From positions 1 through 38,122 of the forward strand of contig LSYV01000197.1 in NCBI GenBank assembly GCA_001584585.1: 38,122 nt of DNA, in the 5' to 3' direction. Made by a program: the position numbers and the translations under genes. The notes beneath the pieces were generated by a model. It was not told the DNA's origin. It saw only the letters and a list, made by a program, of their open reading frames with translations, and did not search any database. Each line of letters starts with the position of its first letter. The first letter of the stretch is position 1. Origin of the DNA: Gonium pectorale (lineage: Eukaryota > Chlorophyta > Chlorophyceae > Chlamydomonadales > Volvocaceae). Positions 20,085 through 29,724 of the stretch are shown one piece after another.

Positions 20085-22101
20085 CTACTTCTTGGGGGCC
20101 GGGGCGGGCTTGGTCGCCGGGGCCTCGAGGTGCAGGCCCTGCATGATGGGGAAGGGTGAGGCGGGTCACATGGGAAGATCGGCTAGGCTGAAAACACACT
20201 TGCCCACAACCCCGTGACCGCCTTTCAGATACACAGGAGCACATTCCACCTAATGTCAATCGGCACGTGCGCCCTAAACCGGAGGGTGTACATCCTTCTG
20301 GATACGCATCGCAAATCATGTGTGCATCGGGCTTGCTCTTACACGAATCGTATACCCCTGATGCGATGCCCAAACCGCCCGCTCGCTGCACTCACCGCAG
20401 CCAGCCTCTCCTCGCGCCGCGTGGCCTTGCGCTCACGCGCGGCCTTGTTCTTGGCGCGGCGCGCCTCGAACTGGTCGGCGATGGTCTTCTCGCGCACCTT
20501 CTCCGCCTTCTGCTTGTGCACAGCCTCCATGAGCACACGCTTGTTCTTGAAGACGTTACCCTTGACCTGCGCCACCCGAAACAGGGACCCGAGCGGCACC
20601 GAACCGCTCAGTGGCTGTGCCACGCACCGGTAGTGGCTTACGCTGTGGACCACTGTGAGGTCACCATCCAAGAACCAGCGTGGCCGTACCATGCCGTACG
20701 TATTGTGACAGCTGCACGGTATGGTGCCGTGCCGATGCTCCTGCCAAGGCGCCCAGGGGGGCCAAGAAGGGCCGCCACAGTCCTTCCGTCGCCGGGGCGC
20801 GGACCGGCTTCATCACTGGTCGTAATTATGCGCAAGCGGTGCGCGTGCGCAGCACGCCGACCGCAGCCACACCCAACGTGCTCGAAACATGCCCTCCGAG
20901 CACCAGAGCATGTTTTGCTTGGAGCTGAACCTTGCTAGCAAAATGCCAGAGCCCCACCCCTTCAACGCCCTCGGGCGACCCACGCACTGCCCTCGCGCGG
21001 TCTCAGCTGACGCCACGCAAACGGCTCCGGCCCACCTTCATGTAGAGGTCGTGGTAGAGGTGCTTGTCGATCTTCTTCGAGTCGCGGTACTTCTTCAGCA
21101 GGCGGCGCAGGACGCGCAGGCGCCGGATCCACATCACCTTCTGGGGCAGGCGGGCCTCGCGGGTACCGCGGCGCTTGCCTGCGCCCCGAAAGCACCGGGC
21201 ACGGAGGGACCCGAAAGACGTTAGGCGAATGCAAGGACGCCCGCACTGTTGGGATACAGCCACTCCCCACTGCATTTCTCCAATACCCCTGCCACCCCCA
21301 GCCCCTAACTCTGTCATAGTAGGAAATCTCCTGCTAAGGGATTTAATCTCGCTGTCAAATAAAATGCGGAAACTCCGGCTATTCCTGAAGCCGGTGCTGC
21401 CATACACAACAAACCCTGCTGGTCGGCCCCTCACGGGCAATTATGCCGCTAGCAGCAGGCAGCGTTGCAGCTGCCAGGGTGCTGCAGTCGCCAATCCAGA
21501 CATGCGGGCCCCCCGCTGATGGCCTCCAGAAGGGCAGCAGAGAAGCTGCATGCGATTGGCCCCGCGTCCACGCCTCCTCCGTGGCTGCTTCCAGAGCTCC
21601 TCAACGTTCGGAGGTCTACATAACCTCCAGAATAGAAAACGAACCGACGCACCGTAGCCGGTGTGGCGGCCCTTGGCCTTAGCCTCCGCCGAGCGGCGAG
21701 CCCGGTCGCGGGAGTGGATGACGGGCTGCTTCCGGAAGATGAGGCCGTCCTTGATGAGCTTCCGCACGTTCTGGCCTGCAGTTGGTCGGGCCAATGGCGC
21801 GTCAGGATGTAGGCGCCCGCCGAGCGGTAACACCAGAAGTCGCCTTATAAGCGCTGAAATATGTGAAGGTTGAGCTGAAATGTCCGAAGTTCTGGGATAT
21901 CAAGTCGCTGGGGGCGCCTGCCGTGGGTTGCGCCGCCCCAGCGGGCGCCGGACTCCGCTCGCCGTCGCTGCAGCTGAACCCAGACTCACGGGAGTTGGCC
22001 ATCGAAATCTCGTTGACCTCATTGGGGTCGAGCCAGACCTTGCGCAGACCGCAGTTCAGGACCGAAGCGGCAAGCCGCTTCTGCAGCTTAAGAGACACCA
22101 T
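20085..22101 (-). CDS. RPL19: Cytosolic 60S ribosomal protein eL19
   Basis: This is a structural protein of the large cytosolic ribosomal subunit. Minus-strand exons: 22101-21990, 21775-21653, 21178-21036, 20566-20396, 20138-20085 (603 nt, 200 aa, the usual family length). The protein is collinear with eL19 throughout: [15 protein letters not shown] at the N-terminus, [90 protein letters not shown] and a basic C-terminal helix ending in an Ala/Pro/Lys tail. All splice joins keep frame and break the family alignment nowhere. A GTG two codons upstream of ATG 22101 is open but is not the start. The gene is head to head with RBM22. Confidence 0.97.
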
Positions 22102-22489
22102 TTTCACCGCTGGTTGTGTCCAACGGCGATAAAACGCGAGGAAAGGGCCTGTTCCGGCTGCGCAGCGAGACTTGGGCAGGCAGAATTGTACGGCCGTTTG
22201 CGTGGCAACGTTAGAGACCCCACTGAGGCGAACTGATGTACCTACGCAGACGTTTAGCTTCGTTCAGTCCAGACCTACTGACTCACGGCTCACGACCCGA
22301 ACCGCTACTCCCGCGTCTTTGGCCTGCTTTGGCCCGCTTGTCTCTCGCCTGCTGCGTATAAGGTGATCTTCTGCATCTATCTTTAGGTCCATCTTGTAGT
22401 GAAAGGCAGCCGGGGCTTAGCCAGCTGCACCGGCTGCCGTGGGCTGACCAGCTCTTGGCGCGCTCTCAGCAGACGCTGCCACCGGATCC
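22102..22489. promoter_or_regulatory. Bidirectional promoter region, eL19 / RBM22
   Basis: Only 388 bp separate the start codons of the divergent eL19 and RBM22 genes, so both promoters and 5' leaders must fit here. A TATA-like TATAAGG lies at 22357-22363 in the + orientation, about 130 bp before the RBM22 ATG. No matching element was seen for eL19. The right end, from about 22418, is duplicated with the pseudo-exon at 25960. Confidence 0.6.
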
Positions 22490-24963
22490 ATGGCGGCCCG
22501 CTTGCTGCGGGATCCCGATGCGGATGGATGGGAGCGCTCGGACATGCCCATCGTGTGCGAGACGTGCCTGGGCCCCAACCCCTTCGTGCGCATGCAGCGG
22601 GTAAGGCGCGCACCATCGGCGGGGCGAGCCTTCACCAGCTCTCTCAGAGCGTGCCGAGTGCCTCCTGCGCAGGCTGGGCTTGAGCTCCGAACGCCAGTGC
22701 CTGTCTCAATAACCCTGCCCCCCTGGCGCAGATCGAGTTTGGGGGCACTTGCCACATATCCGGTCGCCCCTACACGGTCTTCCGCTGGCGCCCTGGCAGC
22801 GATGCTAGGTACGCAGTGTTTAGTGTTTCTGGGAGAAACAGGCTCACGACTCGCTTACGGGTTTGGTGCGGCATACCAGGGCTGGCTGACTTCAAGGGCG
22901 TGGCTGACTCGCTCGTTCGGCGCTGTGGCTCGCGCTGCAGGTACAAGAAGACCGTGATCTGCCAGGAGGTGGCGAAAGCCAAAAATGTTTGCCAGGTTTG
23001 CCTGCTAGATTTGGAGTACGGCCTGCCGGTCCAGGTCCGCGACACGGCGCTGGGCATCAAGCCAGATGACGAGCCGCAGTCCGACGTGGGCAAGGAGTAC
23101 AAGCTGCAGATGCAGGAGACGGAGGGCAGCAATGCCTCTTCCTTCACCACCACTCGGCCCAATGAGCTTCTGCAGAAACTTCAGCGCACGCAGCCTTACT
23201 ACAAGGTGCGTGGGAAGGGCTCATCGTTTCACTTCCGAGCGTGGTGGAGCGTCTGGATAAGGTCGGAAAGATGACGGCCGTGGTGGTGAGGAGTCCCTGT
23301 ATTTGCCTTGCCTGAATGGACATGGTTGTTCCCCCGCGTTGACGTACCCGCGCTCTGACCCGCCGGTCGAGCCTCGCCACGTCACGCTCGATAACAGTAT
23401 ACAGAAGGAAGGAGGTTAGGCGTGCCAAGACGCCCTGACGGATTGTTCTTGGAAGCATGCAACAAAAGCCAACATCCAACGGACAGGGCTCCGGATGGAG
23501 CTGTAGCGGTTGCTTTGTGAGTTTAGTTGAATGTCACATTTACATGTGTACTTTCCGTGACTTGCCTGCAGCGCAATCAAGCGCGCGTCTGCTCGTTCTT
23601 CGCGCGGGGGCAGTGCAACCGTGGGGCCGAATGCCCGTACCGGCACGAGATGCCGATCACGGGCGAGCTAGCCAACCAGAACTACAAGGACCGCTACTAT
23701 GGAGTCAATGACCCCGTGGCCAACAAGATGCTGCGGCGTGTCGAGGAGATGGGCAAGCTTACGCCCCCCGAGGACACGTAAGTTGCCCTGCGCGTCGGGG
23801 GACAGCGATGAAGCCCAGCACAAGTCCCAAACTGCGGCCTGATGGGTTGCGCCGTGCGTGTCCCGCGGCATGCATGCCACCGGTACATTGCTCCTCTCAG
23901 GGAGTGCTTACCCGCGCCCGATGCCAGTAAAGCTAGGCGCCCACTTAGTTTCGCCAGCCCCGCGTCCTAGCTGCTTCCTCCGAACCCAAGAGGAGAGAAG
24001 TCTGACATGTATCCTCCGTCTGTTTGCCGAAGGTCCATCACCACGCTATATGTCGGTGGGCTGGAGCCCGGTATCGGCGAGGACGACATCCGGGACGTGT
24101 TTTACGCATTCGGGGAGCTCGCCAGCGTACGCAAGGTGCGGGATAGTGGCTGATCACGGCTTGATTGCGCCTGGTGCTTGGGCTTGGCGCTCGTTGGGGC
24201 GGGGCAATAGTGGCCCCACACTGGGGCAGGGCAATAGTTGCTGGCGGGATGCCGTGCGCAAAATCGGTGCCAAGCCAACTGGTCGCACACTTTGTGTGCC
24301 GCGTAGGTGGACGTCAAGAACTGCGCGTTCGTAACGTACACGACGCGCTCAGCGGCGGAGAAGGCCGCGGAGGAGTTGACCGGAAACCCGCTCATCAAGG
24401 GCGTCAAGTGCAAGCTCATGTGGGGCCGGCCGCCGCCGGCCCCCGGCTCCCGCCCCGCGGGCGGTGCCGACCCCATGCAGCCCTCCACCAGCGGGCGCGC
24501 CCCGGGGCCGGTGCCCCCGCACGTCATGGCCGCCATGGGCGGAGCTCTGCCAGCGGCTCCGCCCTCGGGGCCCAACTTCTTCAACCTCCCGCCGCCGGGC
24601 GCTGCGGCGTACTACCCCAGCATGGACCCGCAGGCTATGGGCTCGCGGATAGCGTCAGCGGGCGCTGGCGGCTCCCAGCAGGCGGGCGCCGGCGGCTCTC
24701 AGAAGCGCCCGGGGCAGGACGGTGCTACGGCAGACGGAGAGCAGGACGTGAAGCGGAGCCGCGGCCCAGCGCCACCGCCAGGGGCACCGCCGCCATATCA
24801 CGGATACGGCGCGCAGCCGCCGTACGGCATGCCGCAGCCGGGCTATCCCATGGGACCGCCGCCGCCGTACGGCGGACCTCCGCCGCCCATGTACGCTGCT
24901 CACCCCGGTGCGCCGCCTCCGCGGCCCATGGTGCCAGCGCCGCGGCCGCCGGCCGGCGCTTAG
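22490..24963 (+). CDS. RBM22: Pre-mRNA splicing factor RBM22/Ecm2 (plant MAC5 type)
   Basis: RBM22/Ecm2/Slt11 is a Prp19-associated spliceosomal protein that contacts U6 and the pre-mRNA in the activated spliceosome. Exons: 22490-22600, 22732-22808, 22941-23205, 23572-23777, 24033-24135, 24307-24963 (1,419 nt, 472 aa). The N-terminus (RLLRDPDADGWERSDMPIVC) closely follows the plant proteins. It is followed by the zinc-binding region (Cys23, Cys26, Cys44, Cys70, Cys80, Cys83 remain) and LLDLEYGLPVQVRDTALGI. A CCCH finger (CSFFARGQCNRGAECPYRH, about residues 158-176), the block KDRYYGVNDPVANKML, one RRM (TLYVGGL to CKLMWGRPP, about residues 222-298) and a Pro/Ala/Gly-rich tail come next. Two cysteines expected in the first zinc-binding region are absent (see findings). 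All phases close. Confidence 0.96.
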
Positions 24964-26954
24964 AAGGCTGAACTAAAATGACGGTGTTGAACGAGGTCTC
25001 TGTACTGGATGTACTGGATGAAGGGATCCCGTGTGTTCGCAATGCTTTTGCTTGTTACCGCTGCAAGAGCCCGGTACCGGTTGTCGCCATATATGTTATG
25101 GTTGGTTGGGCATGCGTAGAGCACGAATATGGTGCCCTTCGTGCGTCAGTAGCGTGGTCTCTCCTGGAGGCTCCAGGTTCTGCGGAGTGGAGCGGCAGGG
25201 AATCCTGTAGTGGCAAGGGATTCATTGGTTTTACTGGATTGATAAAAAAGGAAATTGATCAACTTCGTGTCACGTCTGCTTCGGCTTCAAGGATGTACCA
25301 TGCTGTCGCATCTGGTCCTCTCTTCAGGTGTATTGACGATGGTTTGGGCGATTGGGCTTGTCTCGGTCCGGGTCAACTGTACGGCGCGCGGGTGTTATGC
25401 ACCGTACGGCAGCTTTCTGGACGATTGCAATCAATAATGTAGGGCCCAAGCAATCAGCCGAACACGTCTGCCATTGGTTGCGTACACACGTCCGTTGTTG
25501 TGATCGAGGAGAGGATCAATCCCGGCTGCGCAGGACTTCACTTGGGCATAATTGTACAGCATAGGACAGAGCAACTTCATCAAGCCGTACTTGCGCAAGT
25601 GCTGAGACCCGCTTGTCTTTTTGCTTCCGCGTTTTGTGATCAGCCGCAGCTATGTATCATTCCACGCTTTGTCCGAAGGCAGCGGGGCCATGTTCCTGTC
25701 ACATGAGTAACCGCTGAGCGCCGTCGGACCGGTGACCGCGACAACAACAACACCGCAGCTCAACCTTGACGAGTAGCGGTCACCCAGGTGAAGTTCGACA
25801 TACCAGGTAAGCTGGTAGGCTGGTCTTCTGTGGCGCGGGACGAACGTCACATGTCTTGCTCTGTATCCGCCCGCCCTATTGGAACCGTCGCGCCTTCGGG
25901 CGGGCGTGTATGACCGTAGAGGCTGCCTTCCCCGTTTCTGGTTCTCTTTTTTTGTCCCCAGCCAGCTGCACCGGCTGCTTCCGGGCCGACTAGCCCTCGG
26001 CGCTCATGGCGCTTTCCCTGTCAACTCTGCCGGGTCGGGTCGGCATCCAGAATGCCCGCTGGATGCAGGCTTGCTGCGGAATCCCGACGCGGACGGATAG
26101 GAGCGCACCGACACGTCCACCGTCTGCGAGGCGTGCCTGGGCCCCAACCCATCACTGCGCAGGCAGTGGGTAAGGGCACAAGGTGCTCGACCCGGCTGAG
26201 CTCTGGCACCGTTGGGTTCAGACGACCCAAGGTGGTACCCGAATAATAGCCGAATGTCCCGCAGAAATGGACCCCGGTGGTAAGGCGGGGCGCCGCAAGG
26301 AGATGCAGCGCAACCACTTAACGCGGCTTGGCGCACGTGCTTGAAAGGGTATATATGTAATGAGAATAAATAACCTTAACTACGACGACTGCGGGACCAT
26401 CAGGTATACCTGCGGCGACCGGCGACACTGGCGGAGTGGCGGTGGAGCGGACCGGGGTGTGTGCGGACAGGGGCGGACAAGGGCGGACCGCGCCGTTCAT
26501 AATGTATATGGAAGACTTCCATATGTGGATCAACATCACATCACAAGTGTTCATGCGCCCGCAGTCGCAGTCGCGGATTACGCGCTGTACTTTACAACAG
26601 CGGCAGTACGTTTTGTCACCCGCTTCCTAGAGATAACAACTGAATACGTGAAAGATAAGGAATGAAGCCAGGTAATGCTTGACCTCTTGAGGCCCCTGCC
26701 GTCAGACTGAGTGGCTGAGTAAATTTTTCTGCAGGACTTCAGGACTTGGTCCTACCATTAGGTTATATGATATTTCAGCACCTCATCATGATGTCTTCCT
26801 ACTTCGCAATTGCTCCATCTCGACACCTCTAGCCAGATTGCTTTGGGCTTGGAAGAGCTGGTGGACGGCGGCTTTACCACCACATGCCTCCTTGGACAAG
26901 AAACTTTGCTTAGCAGCCTTGAATCAACACAAAGTCGCTGGCCCAGCTGAAACA
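24964..26954. other. Gene-poor stretch with an RBM22 pseudo-exon
   Basis: This presumably begins with the RBM22 3' UTR, although the first TGTAA I find after the stop is far away at 26356-26360. It includes a 9-bp tandem repeat (GTACTGGAT twice near 25002-25019), the partial RBM22 copy near 25960-26200, and the 5' flank of the next gene. Base composition is less GC-rich than in the surrounding genes. No complete coding gene is supported. Confidence 0.55.
25960..26200 (+). pseudogene. Partial, decayed copy of RBM22 leader and exon 1
   Basis: This stretch matches RBM22 from about 22418 to 22606. Both copies share AGCCAGCTGCACCGGCTGC in the leader, then a diverged leader with an extra insertion, then exon 1 around ATG 26065. 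Recognisable exon-1 words are TTGCTGCGG, TCCCGA, GCCTGGGCCCCAACCC and the intact donor GTAAGG near 26170. The Trp14 codon has become TAG and several codons are substituted, although the CxxC pair is still readable. Exons 2-6 are not found downstream. Because leader and splice donor are included, this is a DNA-level segmental duplication and not a retrocopy. Confidence 0.85.
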
Positions 26955-29724
26955 ATGGACGCGTCTTGTGAGACGCGTCGGCAGATCCTCATGGCAACAA
27001 TGAACGGTCTCTCGGAGCAGATGAAGATAAGCCGTTCTTTATCGTCTCGTTTGGAGACGCTGTCGGAACAGGTCTGTGTGTGTTGGATGACCATAGCGCA
27101 GGGGCCACTTACTGGGCGATTTACCTCTTGCTTATCGTCTCTTTTGGCATCAAACAGGCATTGAGAATGCAGTCCGTGTTGTCGGCGGCTCTCACCGACT
27201 TGGAGCGGCGCAAGGCGCTCGGGAAGAGCAAAAAGCAATCCTGCAAAGCTGCTTACTCGGACGCTATGGACGGCGGCAAGCCGTTGATATCATCTTCGAC
27301 TGGTGCCGCGTCCACACGCTCTGGCCCGCTGCTGCCCCTGGCCGTGCCGCTCTCGCCGCGCTCCTCTGCGCCGCTGCACACGTCGCCGTCATCCAGCAAT
27401 GCCATCCAGAACAACGGCATCGGCTGTGAACGGGCGCCGGCTGGCGCGCCACGCATGGCGCTCCTCTCTGTCAACGCCAGCGCGCTGTCGGAGCTGCATG
27501 ACGGCCGGTTTTCGCCGTCCTCGGTCTCCCACCTGGCATCGATGCCTTCCGTACCCTCCTGCAGCGGCGACCCAACAAGCCCGTGCCCACCGCTCCGCAG
27601 CAGCTCCTCCGCAGCATCGCTCGAGCCGCTCGCCCCACACAAACGCTCCTTCGAGTCCACTATTTCCACAGAATCTGCCGGCGACGTGCCCTCAACCGGC
27701 GGTTCTGGCTCTGCCTCCCCCGTCGCCGCCGGCATCACCGGCCCCCAGCCGTCTGCGCAAGACCCGGTCACGGGGCGGGACGCTGTGCTGCCTGGCGCTG
27801 GCGACGTACTGACAGGCCTGGAGGGCAGCAACGGTGATGAGGCCCCCGGGGGCCGGGCGCTCAAAGTGCTGCGTATGCTGGAAGCCAGTGTTTCCACAAG
27901 CAAGAGGCAACAGGCAGGATCAACGGCGTCGGCCACGCCGGCGCTACCTGCCAAGCCAGCGGGCACGATGGCGGACGCCGCGCGCGCGGCGGAGGAACGG
28001 CGGCTACAGGCGCAGCTCATCGAGGAGCGGCTAAAGCAGGCCATAGCTTTGCAATGTCTGATGCAGCAGCAGCGAGAGGTGCAGGCGGGGCAAGCGCCAA
28101 AGCGGCACCAAGCGCGGTCACCAAAGGTGAAGGCCAAGCGCGCCTACAGCCAGGGCCAAGGCCACGATCCGGCCGGCAGCAACCTCCTGCTGATTCAGCT
28201 GCAGGCCGCCGAACAGCAGCGGCAGCAGGAGGTGCTGCGGGCGCTGGCACAGGCATCGACCGCCGGCGTTGGCGCTGTCAGCGGTGGCGCTGGCACAGCG
28301 GCTACGGCCTTGCACGCTCCCGTCATGTTCGGGCCCTCGTATTTCAGCAACCCATGGGTTCTGCAGCAGCTGCAACAGCGGACACAGCTGCGCAATGCAG
28401 CCCTCACTGCCGCCCCGGAGGAGACGCAGCAGCGCCTGTCGCCGTCCTCGTCCTACGAGCCCCTCAGTGCGACATATGTAAGTGTCAGCAACCTGTTGGC
28501 GCGCAGAGGCTACCGTCGCCGAGTGTGCTGGGTGGGGCGGGTGCTTCGCTCGGCGTAGCCGCTGTGGTTGCAAGGGGCCGCGTCCTGTCGGGCACACCAG
28601 GGCACAAACAGGGCTTGCCCCATAAACCCAGCCACCTCGGGGTATACACATGGCGTCGCGTGCGTCCGCGCGCGCCCGCGATCGTGCATTGCCGGTTCCT
28701 CTGTCTCGAGGTCAGCACAGCTCAGCACAGCTATCCAGCCCAGCCCAGCACTCCAGCGTTGCGTCCTTATTGATTGTTTGTATTGGGCCGGGCGCGGGAA
28801 GAGGGTCCGCATGCTGCCGGCTAGGTTGCATTTATGCTCGCTGGCATGTGTGGAACTGCTTGAGCACGCCGTCACGCACATTAAACACACCTTGACGAGG
28901 GCCTCATCCTCGTGTGTGACCCATCACTAAGCCGGCTAGGCCGTGGCCCGCTGCCCCTCCCGTCCACGCAGGAGCGGCAGCAGCCCGTCGGTGACAGCGT
29001 GTCATTGACGGCGCCTCCCGACAACGCGTGGGTGTGGCAGGCCCCTTCGGTACCGCCACTGCCACCAGGTGGCCTGCCGGTGCCCCAGCTGTCGCCCAGT
29101 GGCTGCGCGGCGGGGCCCTGCCCCGGCCCCGGCCCCGGCCTCGGACGCGACCCTGGCCCACTGGCCACATGTCATCTCATGCATACGGACGCTGTCGGAT
29201 GTGCTTCTGGTGTGGGTCGTGGCCTTGGGCCATTGGCGGCCGGCGCCGGCATCGCATGGGAGGTCACCGCGCAGTCGGCCGGGCGCCCGCACATAGGTTG
29301 CCTGCCGCAGCTGCTGCAGCTCAGCATGCCCGCACCAGACCCCGCGGCCTCCGCGCAAGTGCAACCCGGAGGCCCTACCGTGGACTGCCCGGCCCCGGAC
29401 GCTTCTGCTCCCCGGGCCCACCTGCTTGCGCCAACACCTGCGGCGATCTCTCCGGGGTGGGAGGTTGCCGCTGCAGCAGAGCGCACCGGGCCAGTCGCCG
29501 TCGCCGCCGCAGCAGTGCCGCCGCAGCTGCTGCAGCTGTCAGCCGCGGGAAGCAACGATGCGACCGCGGGCTTCAGCAGCACCGTTCCCGGCTCGCCGCC
29601 CTCCTTTCTAATGGATGATTGGGAGGCGGATGCGGTGGTGGGCGCTCTCGGCTTGGACCTTGAGCTGATGGCAGGCGATGGTTCGGGCATTGCTGGTGCC
29701 GGTACAGGGGGGTTGCTGCAGTAA
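26955..29724 (+). CDS. Uncharacterised low-complexity coiled-coil protein
   Basis: I do not recognise this protein. Exons: 26955-27071, 27158-28477, 28972-29724 (2,190 nt, 729 aa). The frame is open across the 86-bp intron 1 as well, but GT/AG sites and a clean helical N-terminus after splicing favour removing it; retention of that intron remains possible. Residues 1-65 form a probable helix or coiled coil (SRSLSSRLETLSEQ joined to ALRMQSVLSAALTDLERRK). A Ser/Pro-rich region follows. A second probable coiled coil lies at about 310-345 (ARAAEERRLQAQLIEERLKQ) and leads into Gln-rich text and a basic patch (SPKVKAKRAYSQGQG). A hydrophobic-acidic segment (DDWEADAVVGALGLDLELM) lies near the C-terminus. 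There is no signal peptide and no catalytic motif. The make-up would suit a nuclear regulatory or scaffold protein, but that is inference. The donor at 28478 (GTAAGT) is strong. Confidence 0.7.

Noticed and set aside
20720..20815. Box C/D snoRNA in eL19 intron 3
   Set aside because: A GTGATGA box C-like string is present on the minus strand near 20815, but I found no box D at a suitable distance and no closing stem.
24978..25442. + strand frame of 154 codons after RBM22
   Set aside because: Codon use and composition differ from the real exons and no domain is seen; it is most likely RBM22 3' UTR.
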